64,000 nt of DNA, taken from an uncultured Elusimicrobiales bacterium. GTDB taxonomy: Bacteria > Elusimicrobiota > Elusimicrobia > Elusimicrobiales > Elusimicrobiaceae. Each line of letters starts with the position of its first letter. Position 1 is the stretch's first letter. The stretch is taken from NCBI GenBank assembly GCA_934667625.1, contig CAKUMH010000006.1:58184-122183 (forward strand), given 5' to 3'. A program made the translations under genes and the position numbers. This document shows, piece after piece, positions 1 to 7,940 of this stretch. The notes beneath the pieces are model-generated. The model searched no databases. It saw only the letters and a program-made list of their open reading frames with translations, and had not been told where the DNA came from.

Positions 1-1128
1 TCCGGCGGACAGGTGGGCGACAAAGGCGTTATTTTGTTGGACAGTAAAGAAGTGGCCCGTGTGGAGGATGTACAAAAACCGGTGGGCAAGGTTTTCCTGC
101 ACAAAGTGGAAGGTTCTCTTAAAAAGGGGCAAACCGTCATTTTGCGGGTCAATGCGGCGTTGCGCAAACGCTGTATGGCCAACCACAGTGCTATTCACTT
201 GGTAAACGCCGCTCTGCGGCAAGTGTTTGGCCCGTCCGTGCACCAGAGCGGTTCTTATGTGTCGCCGGAACGCTTCCGCTTTGACTATACCCTTTCTAAA
301 ACGCCGACCGCTGAGGAATTAAACCAAGCGTGGACGATTGCCAACCGGGCGGCCGAAGCGGCCCTGCCCGTGGTCTGCCAAACGCGCCCGCTGGCAGATG
401 CCGAAAAATTGGGTGCGGTCACGCTGTTGGGTGAAACGTATGCGGATCCGGCCCGCTTTGTGCTGATGGGCGGCAGCTTTGAACATCCCGAACAAAAATA
501 CAGTTTGGAACTTTGCGCTGGAACGCACGTTAAGAATACGGCCGAAGTGATGACGGTGTTGGTGCTGAAAGAGGGCTCCGTTTCTGCTGGGGTGCGCCGT
601 GTGGAAGGCGTGGCCGGTTATGCGGCACTGGACTATTTAAAGAACGTCAACCGTCAAGCCGAAGAATTGGCTGCCCGCTTGGAAGTTCCCTCCAAGGATG
701 TTTTTGCGCGGGTGAATGCAATTGCGGATGAACTCAAAGAGGTCAAAAAACGCTATCTGCAATTCCGCGAAAAGACCTTGGCCGCCGGTGGTATTGACGA
801 AATGAGCGTTACGCTTAAAAACGGCACAGTGCTCGTGGTGCGCAAGGCAGATGGCGCAGAACCCAAAGAGCTGCGCGGCATTGCCGACACCATTGCGCAA
901 AAGCACAAACAGGCGCTGGTGATTGTCGCCTGCGACAGAGACGGCAAGCGCGCCTTTGTGGTCAAAACGGCGGGCAAACTGCCTAACACAGATGCTGCCA
1001 CCGTGGCCAAGCAAATTGCCGCGGATATTAACGGCCGCGCCGGTGGACGCGCCGACTTTGCCCAAGGTGGCGGCGAGGCCAAACGCCCGTGGGCTGAGTT
1101 TATTGAAGGGCTCAAAACGGCACTGTAA
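1..1128 (+). CDS. alaS: Alanyl-tRNA synthetase, C-terminal part (cut by window start)
   Basis: Charges tRNA-Ala in the cytoplasm; only the last 375 residues are in the window and the frame is open at base 1, reading SGGQVGDKG, the motif that opens the AlaRS editing region. The editing site is complete: HxxxH (NHSAIH, about residues 61-66 of the fragment) and CxGTH (CAGTHV, about 171-176) form the zinc site that hydrolyses mischarged Ser/Gly-tRNA. After about residue 220 come a charged helical segment and the C-Ala (DHHA1-like) domain ending with a Gly-rich stretch (FAQGGGEAKRP). The catalytic domain lies upstream of the window. The GTG at 13 is internal, not a start. A Rho-independent terminator follows 20 bases after the stop. 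Confidence 0.95.
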   Translation, partial: SGGQVGDKGVILLDSKEVARVEDVQKPVGKVFLHKVEGSLKKGQTVILRVNAALRKRCMANHSAIHLVNAALRQVFGPSVHQSGSYVSPERFRFDYTLSKTPTAEELNQAWTIANRAAEAALPVVCQTRPLADAEKLGAVTLLGETYADPARFVLMGGSFEHPEQKYSLELCAGTHVKNTAEVMTVLVLKEGSVSAGVRRVEGVAGYAALDYLKNVNRQAEELAARLEVPSKDVFARVNAIADELKEVKKRYLQFREKTLAAGGIDEMSVTLKNGTVLVVRKADGAEPKELRGIADTIAQKHKQALVIVACDRDGKRAFVVKTAGKLPNTDAATVAKQIAADINGRAGGRADFAQGGGEAKRPWAEFIEGLKTAL

Positions 1129-1147
1129 ACGATTGCAGTTTCCAAAG

Positions 1148-1184
1148 CACCCCGAGGGTTTGGTTTCCCCCGGGGTGTTTTGTT
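1148..1184 (+). terminator. Rho-independent terminator of alaS
   Basis: Arms CACCCCG and CGGGGTG with an inner GGG/CCC pairing, followed by TTTTGTT. It lies 20 bases after the alaS stop. Confidence 0.85.
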
Positions 1185-1262
1185 GTACGGTAAAAATCTC
1201 TGAATTATTTTTGGTGTTTCTTTCCTACCACCTAATAAAAAACCCCGCTTTCGCGGGGTAAA

Positions 1263-1392
1263 TGGTGGTAGGAATAGGATTCGGCCACAAGTCCGCTTAC
1301 TGACGCGCGCGGCTCGCGGCCCCGCCTCGCCATACTCGCCTTTCGGCCTTTGGCCTCAAACTCGTATAAGGCTCCGGCTTTCTCATCCTACC
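1263..1392 (-). other. tRNA-Tyr-like RNA block, distal copy
   Basis: 130 bases on the minus strand start with GGTAGGATG and end with TCCTACC-A-CCA, the exact acceptor stem, discriminator and CCA of the neighbouring tRNA-Tyr, but the D-, anticodon and variable arms are replaced by GC-rich sequence with its own inverted repeats (GGCC-AAA-GGCC; GCC..ATAC with GTATGGC). There is no tyrosine anticodon arm, so it cannot be a decoding tRNA. It could be transcribed by read-through from tRNA-Tyr and trimmed by tRNA-processing enzymes, or be inert. Function unknown. Confidence 0.5.
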
Positions 1393-1432
1393 GAAACACC
1401 AAGCAGTTGGTGTTTCTTTCCTACCACCTAAC

Positions 1433-1455
1433 AAAAAACCCCGCTTTCGCGGGGT
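1433..1455 (-). terminator. Minus-strand terminator in repeat copy 2 (same element at 1237-1259)
   Basis: ACCCCGC-GAAA-GCGGGGT followed on the minus strand by a run of T. It is repeated exactly 196 bp apart, so any transcript passing the first terminator meets a second and a third. Confidence 0.75.
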
Positions 1456-1458
1456 AAA

Positions 1459-1588
1459 TGGTGGTAGGAATAGGATTCGGCCACAAGTCCGCTTACTGAC
1501 GCGCGCGGCTCGCGGCCCCGCCTCGCCATACTCGCCTTTCGGCCTTTGGCCTCAAACTCGTATAAGGCTCCGGCTTTCTCATCCTACC
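1459..1588 (-). other. tRNA-Tyr-like RNA block, proximal copy
   Basis: Second copy of the 130-base block closed by the tRNA-Tyr acceptor stem and CCA; apparently identical in sequence to the copy at 1263-1392. It lies directly downstream, in the direction of transcription, of the genuine tRNA and its terminator. Confidence 0.5.
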
Positions 1589-1628
1589 GAAACACCAAGC
1601 AGTTGGTGTTTCTTTCCTACCACCTAAC

Positions 1629-1651
1629 AAAAAACCCCGCTTTCGCGGGGT
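1629..1651 (-). terminator. Terminator of tRNA-Tyr
   Basis: Minus-strand hairpin ACCCCGC-GAAA-GCGGGGT followed by TTTTTTG, beginning 3 bases after the tRNA CCA end. Confidence 0.85.
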
Positions 1652-1654
1652 AAA

Positions 1655-1741
1655 TGGTGGTAGGAATAGGATTCGAACCTATGTAGGGCGTAGCCCGACG
1701 GTTTTACAGACCGTTGCTTTTGACCGCTCAGCCATCCTACC
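1655..1741 (-). tRNA. tRNA-Tyr (GTA)
   Basis: 87 bases including an encoded CCA. Acceptor GGTAGGA pairs with TCCTACC; the anticodon arm is ACGGT-CTGTAAA-ACCGT with anticodon GTA. A long variable arm (GGGC-TAC-GCCC) makes it a class II tRNA as expected for bacterial tRNA-Tyr, and the T-arm reads AGGTTCGAATCCT. It has its own consensus promoter and terminator. Its two ends are reused in the adjoining 196-bp repeats. Confidence 0.95.
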
Positions 1742-1759
1742 AAACAAAACATTAAAAGG

Positions 1760-1839
1760 CCGGAGCCGAAAGCTCCGGGCTAGTTATTACTTAAACAACT
1801 AGGTACAAATATTATAACAAAAAAATAATTTTCTGTCAT
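1760..1839 (-). promoter_or_regulatory. Promoter and hairpin leader of tRNA-Tyr
   Basis: On the minus strand, -35 ATGACA (1834-1839) and -10 TATAAT (1811-1816) are exactly 17 bp apart, predicting a start near 1804. The leader contains an imperfect CTAGTT/AACTAG hairpin and a perfect 7-bp GC hairpin (1760-1778, CCGGAGC/GCTCCGG) followed by TTTTAATGTTTT, which resembles a weak terminator or attenuator placed before the tRNA. Confidence 0.7.
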
Positions 1840-1915
1840 TCTTTGTGCCCGCCGTCGGAGGTGCGGGGCCGATGGAATTCCCTGGGCGCCCCGTCGGGCA
1901 ATTCCCGCCAAAAAT

Positions 1916-1924
1916 TGCTAGAAT
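1916..1924 (+). promoter_or_regulatory. Extended -10 box of mutS, 6 nt before ATG
   Basis: TGCTAGAAT is followed by ATCCCT and then the mutS ATG. There is no Shine-Dalgarno. The geometry predicts transcription starting at, or next to, the A of the start codon. Confidence 0.55.
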
Positions 1925-1930
1925 ATCCCT

Positions 1931-4492
1931 ATGCAAAACACCTCCCTTACCCCGCTCATGAAGCAATACTTTGATATCCGCTCCAAATACCCGGGTATCG
2001 TGTTGTTTTTTCGGTTGGGCGATTTTTACGAAATGTTTGACGACCAAGCACGCGAAATCAGCGCACTCTTGGGCCTCACTCTCACCGCACGCAACGGCGT
2101 ACCCATGTGCGGAATCCCTTTTCATGCGGCAAACAACTACATCGTACGGCTCCTTAACGCAGGGAAGAAGATTGGTATTTGCGAGCAAACCAGCTCGGTC
2201 ATGGACAAAACCACCAAACTCTTTGAACGCAAGGTCACGCGGGTTATCACCCCCGGCACCGTTATGGAAGATACCCTGCTGGAGGCCAACGATTCCAACT
2301 ATTTGGTGGCGCTTTCCGTTGGAAAGACCGGGTGGGCGCTGTCGTGCGTGGAGGTGTCCACCGGGGAGTTTTGGGTCAACCAAAACGATAAAGACCCCTC
2401 CCTCACCAACCTGGCCGGGGTGTTAGCCGCCATTAATCCGGCGGAAATTATTGCCGATAAGAGCACGCTGGAACCGCTTAAAACCAAGGTCGTACTGCCG
2501 GGCAGTTTAACGTTAACAGAGCAGGAACCCTTTGACGGCGATTACACCCTGCCCGACAATTGGCCCGCCTTGGGCGCCTGGGGCAACAAAAAGGCCGCGC
2601 TGGCCTGTGCTTTGCAGACCATGAAGTATTTAAACGTTACGGAACCCAGCTTTAAAACCGTTTTAATCCCTGCCTACCGCGAGCTGAAGGAATGCTTGCA
2701 AATTGACGAAAACGCCGTGGCCTCTTTGGAACTGGTCAAAAGCCAGGAGGGGGGACGCAAGGGCAGTCTGTGGGCGTTTATGGACAAAACCCACACAGCA
2801 GTGGGCAGCCGCAAATTAAAAGAGTGGATTCTCCACCCGCTGATGGACCCGGCCGAAATTGCGTTGCGCCAAAACGCGGTGGAAGCTTTTGTGGGCAATC
2901 AGTCGGCCTTGGCAGATTTAACGGCCCTTCTGCAGAACATTTCCGACATTGAACGCATTATGACGCGCACCGCCACCGGCACCGCCTCTCCGCGGGATTT
3001 GTCCGGGTTGCGCAATTCGCTTTTAAACGTGGACCCGATTGCCACTTGGTTTGCTAATTATCCCGCCCTGGCGCCGCATTTGGGGAGCGCCCTTGCGGAG
3101 CATTTGCCTGTATTAAAGGAAATGTCCCGCCTGCTTTACGAAGCAGTAGACGAAAATCCGCCCCTGCGCCTGTCTGACGGGCATGTGATTCGCGCTGGAT
3201 ATAATGCCGAGCTGGATGAGCTCCGCTCGCTTAAGTCCAACGGCAGCAAAACCATGGAAGAACTCTGCACCCGCGAACGCGAAAAAACTGGCATTTCTAC
3301 CCTCAAGGTAGGGTATAACTCCGTTTTTGGCTATTATTTTGAGGTAACCAAATCGCAGATTGCCAAAGTGCCTTATAGTTATGTGCGCAAGCAGACGCTT
3401 GTAAACGCGGAACGCTTTATCACCGAAGAATTAAAGGCGCTAGAGGATAAAATCTTAAATGCGGAACAGCGTATTATTCGGTTGGAAAGCTCGCTGTTTG
3501 ACGCGCTTCGCAAAACCTTGGCGGCGCAGCTGGAACACCTAAAGGTGTTTGCGCAAATCGTATCCGAACTGGATGTCTATTCCTCTTTGGCCTTGGTGGC
3601 CATGCGGGGAAATTGGACCAAGCCTACCGTGGATAACGGCACCGCCATTCACTACGAAAAGGGTCGCCACCCGCTGGTGGAACAAACCCTTCCCGCGGGC
3701 AGTTTTGTGCCAAACAAGCTGGAAATCGGCACCGACAAAACGCAAATTATGCTTATTACAGGCCCCAACATGGGGGGGAAGAGCGTATTCCTAAAGCAAA
3801 CTGCCATTTTGGTTATTTTGGCCCAAATGGGCAGTTTTGTCCCGGCCGAGGCAGCCCACATCGGCGTGGTAGATAAAATTATGACGCGTATCGGGGCACA
3901 CGATGCCTTAGGCCGCGGTAACTCCACTTTTATGGTGGAAATGAACGAAACCGCGCATATTTTGGCGTCTATGACGCCGCGCAGCCTCATCTTGTTGGAC
4001 GAAGTGGGCCGCGGTACTTCCACCTTTGACGGCATATCCATTGCCTGGGCCATTGTGGAATATCTTTATAAACCCCACGGCGGCCCGAAGGTACTGTTTG
4101 CCACCCATTACTTTGAACTGGTGGATTTGGAAAATAAATACACGCGCGTACGCAATTTCCATGTAGAGGCCAAGGAATATAAAGACGCTGCGGGCGAAAG
4201 CCGCCTGGCCTTTTTGTACCAAATTTTACCCGGTGCGGCGGACCGCTCTTACGGTATCCACGTGGCCGAGATTGCCGGATTGCCTCCGGCGTGCACGGTG
4301 CGTGCCAAAAAAGTGCTCAAGGATTTAGAGGCCAAAAAAGGGGCCAAAATTTCCGCCAAAGAGCAAGATATGGTAAAGGATTTATTCTCGTCGCCGATTG
4401 TGGAGGAAATTAAACTGACCGATACGGACCAGCTTTCCCCTATGGCGGCCCTGCAGTTAATTTGCGAATGGAAGAAACGGATCAATGAGTAA
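1931..4492 (+). CDS. mutS: DNA mismatch repair ATPase MutS
   Basis: Recognises mismatches and small loops and recruits MutL. 853 residues, normal MutS1 length. The N-terminal domain carries the mismatch-wedging Phe-x-Glu (GDFYEMF, F32-E34). The ABC-type ATPase has Walker A GPNMGGKS (about 611-618) and Walker B/signature LILLDEVGRGTSTFDG (about 686-701), followed by a C-terminal helix-turn-helix dimerisation region. The ATG is preceded at 6 nt by an extended -10 box and has no ribosome-binding site, so the mRNA is probably leaderless. The stop overlaps the mutL start by 8 bases, implying translational coupling. Confidence 0.98.
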   Translation: MQNTSLTPLMKQYFDIRSKYPGIVLFFRLGDFYEMFDDQAREISALLGLTLTARNGVPMCGIPFHAANNYIVRLLNAGKKIGICEQTSSVMDKTTKLFERKVTRVITPGTVMEDTLLEANDSNYLVALSVGKTGWALSCVEVSTGEFWVNQNDKDPSLTNLAGVLAAINPAEIIADKSTLEPLKTKVVLPGSLTLTEQEPFDGDYTLPDNWPALGAWGNKKAALACALQTMKYLNVTEPSFKTVLIPAYRELKECLQIDENAVASLELVKSQEGGRKGSLWAFMDKTHTAVGSRKLKEWILHPLMDPAEIALRQNAVEAFVGNQSALADLTALLQNISDIERIMTRTATGTASPRDLSGLRNSLLNVDPIATWFANYPALAPHLGSALAEHLPVLKEMSRLLYEAVDENPPLRLSDGHVIRAGYNAELDELRSLKSNGSKTMEELCTREREKTGISTLKVGYNSVFGYYFEVTKSQIAKVPYSYVRKQTLVNAERFITEELKALEDKILNAEQRIIRLESSLFDALRKTLAAQLEHLKVFAQIVSELDVYSSLALVAMRGNWTKPTVDNGTAIHYEKGRHPLVEQTLPAGSFVPNKLEIGTDKTQIMLITGPNMGGKSVFLKQTAILVILAQMGSFVPAEAAHIGVVDKIMTRIGAHDALGRGNSTFMVEMNETAHILASMTPRSLILLDEVGRGTSTFDGISIAWAIVEYLYKPHGGPKVLFATHYFELVDLENKYTRVRNFHVEAKEYKDAAGESRLAFLYQILPGAADRSYGIHVAEIAGLPPACTVRAKKVLKDLEAKKGAKISAKEQDMVKDLFSSPIVEEIKLTDTDQLSPMAALQLICEWKKRINE

Positions 4493-6371
4493 CATTCAAG
4501 TTTTGGACGAAAAAACCGCTGGCAAAATTGCCGCCGGCGAAGTGATTGAACGCCCGGCAGGTGTGCTCAAGGAACTTTTGGAAAACGCCATAGATGCCGG
4601 GGCCACCGCCGTAAATATAGACATTGAAGGCGCCGGCCGCGAGCTCATCCGCATTAACGACAATGGCTGCGGGATGGACGAGGCGGATTTGCGCCTGAGT
4701 GTTTTGCGCCATGCTACCAGCAAAATCCGCTCATTTGGGGATTTGGCCACACTGCATACTTTTGGTTTCCGCGGCGAAGCTTTGTATAGTGTGGCGGCCG
4801 TTTCGCATTTAACCCTTACCAGTTGCCCGGCGGACGGGCAGGGCCACCGTTTGGAGTTGGCCGCCGGGAAAGCAGTGGCCGAAAGCCCGGCCCCTGCCAT
4901 TCAGGGCACGACAGTGGAAATCCGCGATCTTTTTTACAATGTCCCGGCCCGCCTTAAATTTTTAAAGAGCGATTCGTATGAACGAGCCTGTTTGCTCAAG
5001 GTGATTGAAGAAAGTGCTTTGGCCAATTTGCAGGTGGGGTACCGGGTGCGGATAAATGGCCGTACGGCTTACGATTTGCCCGCCCAAAACGGGCCGCTCC
5101 AAGAGGCCGTCACCGTCCGTGCCACACAAATTTTAGGCGAAGAAGTCGCCCGCAGTTTGGTGCTTAAAGAGTTCGGTGAAATGGGGCTTAAACTGTTTTT
5201 AACCCCGGCCGACAAATTGGTCTCCGTGCGGGACATGCAATACACCTTTGTCAACCGCCGTCCTATAGATTCCAAAACGGTGCAACAAGCTATTTATAAG
5301 GCTTATCAAAATGTCCGACCCAAAGACCGTCACCCCGCGTTTTTGGTATACATGACTTTGAACCCGGAGGATTTTGACGTTAACATTCACCCGCAAAAGC
5401 GCGACATTCGCTTTGTGAACGAAAACAAAGTATTTGGCTATTTGATGCACTGCGCGGGCGAAACGATCTTCCAAAATGCCCACCCGGTGGAAGTGACGGC
5501 CGAAGCGGTGGCGGTTTCTTTGCCGCCTGCCGCGGCGCCGGCGGCTGAAAAGCTGTTTGAGGCTCGGCCAGCGGCCCAGCCGGAGCCGCTGCCCATGGAT
5601 GTGTACGCGCAGGCCTTTGTGCCGCAGCCGCCTAAAAAACTGGGGGATTTTGCCCCTAAACCCGCTTCTTTACTCCGGGAAACCGAGGAGCCGATTGAAT
5701 ACATTGCCCGCCCGACAGAGCCGGAACCTGTGTCCGGCGTTTCCACGGAGCCTACTTCCGCGCCGCAGCTCCCAACCTCCGGGCCGGACTGGTATAAGGG
5801 GCCATACCACTATTTGGGGCAATTGCAAAGAAGTTACTTACTTTTTGAAAATCCGCTTGGGCTCGTGCTGATTGATCAGCACGCCGCGCAGGAGCGGGTG
5901 CTTTTTGAACACTACCTGGACGCCTTTGAAGCCCATGGCGTACAGGTGCAGAAATTGCTTTTTCCCATTCACGTGGATTTGCCACCGTCTAATGCGGAGA
6001 CGCTGTTGTCGTGGGCGCCGTGGCTTAAAACGGCCGGCTTTGAGCTGGAACCTTTTTCCGCCCGTACGGTTTTGGTACGCACTCGGCCGCATATGATACG
6101 CTTTAAAGAAGATGAAATGAAGGAATTTATTGTGGCCCTTTCCCAAGTGGTGGGGGATCCGGCCAAGTCTACAGAAAGTCTAAAGCGTAAAATGGTGGCT
6201 ATGCTGGCCTGCAAAAAAGCTATTAAAGCGCACGACCAAATTTCTCCGGCGGAGGCGGAGGGGCTCTTGGAAAATATGAAGAAGTGCAAAGACGGCATGC
6301 ATTGCCCACACGGACGCCCCTGTGTAGCCCAACTAAATATGAAGCAGCTTGACAAACTTTTTGGCAGATAA
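4485..6371 (+). CDS. mutL: DNA mismatch repair protein MutL with endonuclease motif
   Basis: Links MutS to strand nicking. 628 residues. The N-terminal GHKL ATPase has ENAIDAGAT (about 32-40), DNGCGMD, RHATSKI and GFRGEAL. A Pro/Ala-rich linker (about 340-430) leads to the C-terminal dimerisation domain. That domain has the metal-dependent nuclease motif DQHAxxExxxxE (from about 464, DQHAAQERVLFE) plus ACKKAIKA and CPHGRP (about 607). These motifs are present in MutL of bacteria lacking MutH and absent in E. coli MutL, so strand discrimination is probably by MutL nicking. The start overlaps mutS by 8 bases. Confidence 0.97.
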   Translation: MSNIQVLDEKTAGKIAAGEVIERPAGVLKELLENAIDAGATAVNIDIEGAGRELIRINDNGCGMDEADLRLSVLRHATSKIRSFGDLATLHTFGFRGEALYSVAAVSHLTLTSCPADGQGHRLELAAGKAVAESPAPAIQGTTVEIRDLFYNVPARLKFLKSDSYERACLLKVIEESALANLQVGYRVRINGRTAYDLPAQNGPLQEAVTVRATQILGEEVARSLVLKEFGEMGLKLFLTPADKLVSVRDMQYTFVNRRPIDSKTVQQAIYKAYQNVRPKDRHPAFLVYMTLNPEDFDVNIHPQKRDIRFVNENKVFGYLMHCAGETIFQNAHPVEVTAEAVAVSLPPAAAPAAEKLFEARPAAQPEPLPMDVYAQAFVPQPPKKLGDFAPKPASLLRETEEPIEYIARPTEPEPVSGVSTEPTSAPQLPTSGPDWYKGPYHYLGQLQRSYLLFENPLGLVLIDQHAAQERVLFEHYLDAFEAHGVQVQKLLFPIHVDLPPSNAETLLSWAPWLKTAGFELEPFSARTVLVRTRPHMIRFKEDEMKEFIVALSQVVGDPAKSTESLKRKMVAMLACKKAIKAHDQISPAEAEGLLENMKKCKDGMHCPHGRPCVAQLNMKQLDKLFGR

Positions 6372-6400
6372 ACAAAGCCCCGGGAAACCGGGGCTTTGTT
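6371..6400. terminator. Bidirectional terminator between mutL and the ChaN-like gene
   Basis: A 13-bp perfect stem (AACAAAGCCCCGG / CCGGGGCTTTGTT) with a GAAA loop starts at the last base of the mutL stop. The minus-strand gene ends at 6409, so the hairpin can serve both convergent genes, although its T-runs are short. Confidence 0.7.
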
Positions 6401-6408
6401 GCAAAATG

Positions 6409-7797
6409 TTATTTTTGCGAGCTAATCGGTACTCTGCATGTGTTTGTTTTAAGAAGTTGTGCGGCGGGGACGCGCGCTTCTTTCATAAATACCAAATAGG
6501 TGCACTCAACTTCCTTTTTTCCTTTTTCTATTGTTTTTAAAGAGGTCTTTGCCTTTGTAACATCTTCCTCGGTTATTAAGTTCCAAACAGGGAGGTTGGG
6601 ATTTTCCCAGTGTTCCAAGGCATCATTCATACGTGTTTGGAAGGCCGCTCCCCCGTTTGTCAACAATATATCCGTGAGGATTTTGTTTTGTTCCGCAATA
6701 ATATATTGGTCATTAGTAATTCGTGCAGCTTCAAGGGCAGTATTTACCTGGTCGTAATAATCCGAGTTTTTGTAAAAGATTTCATCCTGTGGATACAAAG
6801 AAATAATAGTAGAGTCCCAGCGGTCAAGCAAAGTGGGAAGGTCATATGGCTGAAAACCTGAAAAGTGGCCAGCTCCTGCATATACCAGTATCAAGTCATA
6901 GAAAGACTCCACCAAGCTTAAGCGTTTTGCCCATTGAAGGTTGCGTTCCACTACGCCGAAAGGAGAGTTACCAATTATTGCGCCTGCAGCAAGCCAGCGG
7001 TTTTCAAGTCGGCTACATCCTTCCCGTTGTTTTATTCCTGAAGGGAGCTTGTCTTGTGGGGAAATCCAAATAAAGTAGTTTCCTGTTTTTACCCCCACAG
7101 ATTGAAGGGCATTTTTTCTCTTTCTATGAGGTGTGCTCTCCTCCACGTAGAAAATAGAATCCTCTAATGCGAGTTGATCTATATTTAATTCTTCGGCTAC
7201 CCGGGTAACTTGTGGGTAGACGGATGTTAGATGAGAGGATACCTTCGGCTTTTTTAGTAAAGATTCTCCATCCTCCCCCGTCCAGCTTAAAAACTCCTGT
7301 GCCAGGAGAATTTTAGCGTGTGGCCGCGCCTGTCGGGCAGCTGTCAAAATATTAATAACCTCCTGCGGAGCGGAGGCAGAATCGTGCGCTTCCCCAATGA
7401 ACACATATTTGTGGGTAAATGCATGGGAATAATCAGGAGCAGAGTTCAAAAAGGGAGTGTTGGGAAGTACATAATTGGGGTTGTCCCGCAGAAATTGCTC
7501 CATCCTTCTGGTTTCAGCTTTTTGGGCTTCCAGTAATTCTTTTTGTAAGTTTTTGTTTCGTTGTAAAAATTCGTTCCAAGATAATGGCACTAGCGATTCT
7601 TGTAAATCTGCCCAAGAGGTTTCCAAGGATAGGAGTAGTTCCCCCGTGCGATGCAGTTCCTCTTCAAACCGGTCCAAAGAGGCTTCTGCCCCTTGGTTAA
7701 TTTTCTCTTGTATGGCCTGGGAAGAAATCTGTGTTTGGCTCCATGCCGGGATCCAAGAGATTAAGACCGCTAGCAAAAGAAGTATAAGTTTTTTCAT
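6409..7797 (-). CDS. Secreted ChaN/TraB-like (haem-uptake fold) protein
   Basis: 462 residues with a Sec signal peptide (MKKLILLLLAVLISWIPAWS-Q), hence periplasmic or outer-membrane associated. After a helical 100-residue region comes a segment like the ChaN/TraB/Tiki superfamily: VFIGEAHDSAS (the GExH motif, about residue 137), LLAQEFLSW, a region ending in VYAGAGHFSG, and PYDLPTLL. Family members include iron-regulated haem-binding lipoproteins and metallopeptidase-like proteins; which activity applies here is not visible. I start at 7797 because the signal peptide begins there and because TATACT lies exactly 6 nt upstream with no Shine-Dalgarno. A start 33 bases further upstream is possible but would bury the signal peptide. 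No partner genes adjoin. Confidence 0.7.
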   Translation of the reverse strand: MKKLILLLLAVLISWIPAWSQTQISSQAIQEKINQGAEASLDRFEEELHRTGELLLSLETSWADLQESLVPLSWNEFLQRNKNLQKELLEAQKAETRRMEQFLRDNPNYVLPNTPFLNSAPDYSHAFTHKYVFIGEAHDSASAPQEVINILTAARQARPHAKILLAQEFLSWTGEDGESLLKKPKVSSHLTSVYPQVTRVAEELNIDQLALEDSIFYVEESTPHRKRKNALQSVGVKTGNYFIWISPQDKLPSGIKQREGCSRLENRWLAAGAIIGNSPFGVVERNLQWAKRLSLVESFYDLILVYAGAGHFSGFQPYDLPTLLDRWDSTIISLYPQDEIFYKNSDYYDQVNTALEAARITNDQYIIAEQNKILTDILLTNGGAAFQTRMNDALEHWENPNLPVWNLITEEDVTKAKTSLKTIEKGKKEVECTYLVFMKEARVPAAQLLKTNTCRVPISSQK

Positions 7798-7803
7798 ACT
7801 TAT

Positions 7804-7809
7804 AGTATA
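7804..7809 (-). promoter_or_regulatory. -10 box of the ChaN-like gene, 6 nt before ATG
   Basis: Minus strand TATACT, then ATAAGT, then ATG. A weak -35 TTGTGC lies 17 bp upstream of the box. There is no ribosome-binding site; predicted leaderless. Confidence 0.5.
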
Positions 7810-7940
7810 ACGATTTGATACGCTCTGCACAAGGGCCGAAAAAGGCCTAGGGGACCTTAGGCCTGTTGGGCGTGTCCTTTCCCCTTTCCTTTTAGGCGAA
7901 AAAAAGGTATCCTGTATATATATTCCCTATTGGAGGATTT

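Larger units (their letters stand above)
1211..1675. repeat. 196-bp direct tandem repeat (2.4 copies) derived from tRNA-Tyr
   Basis: Copies begin at 1211, 1407 and 1603 with TTGGTGTTTCTTTCCTACC, so the period is exactly 196 bp. The third copy runs into the real tRNA-Tyr gene and stops matching at 1675, inside the tRNA T-arm. Copies 1 and 2 are almost identical (for example CCTAATAAA versus CCTAACAAA). Read on the minus strand, each unit holds the last 21 or so bases of tRNA-Tyr including CCA, a Rho-independent terminator, a perfect hairpin (GAAACACCAA, loop CTGC, TTGGTGTTTC), the first 9 bases of tRNA-Tyr, then about 100 bases unrelated to the tRNA body. Together with the terminator hairpins this accounts for the whole gene-free stretch between alaS and tRNA-Tyr. 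No open reading frame in it looks coding. Confidence 0.9.

Noticed and set aside
637..1065. Antisense reading frames under alaS, ftsH, deoB and other genes
   Set aside because: Long frames opposite GC-rich coding sequence, without ribosome-binding sites or recognisable motifs; treated as shadows.
923..1261. Small reading frame overlapping alaS and the repeats
   Set aside because: Shifted frame within alaS that runs through the terminator; no ribosome-binding site and composition of a shadow frame.
1263..1588. Intron-containing tRNA-Tyr copies (group I intron)
   Set aside because: The copies lack the anticodon arm and variable arm sequences altogether, so nothing could be spliced to give a tRNA.
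1211..1675. CRISPR array
   Set aside because: The unit is 196 bp, has no unique spacers, contains tRNA ends and terminators, and no cas genes are near.
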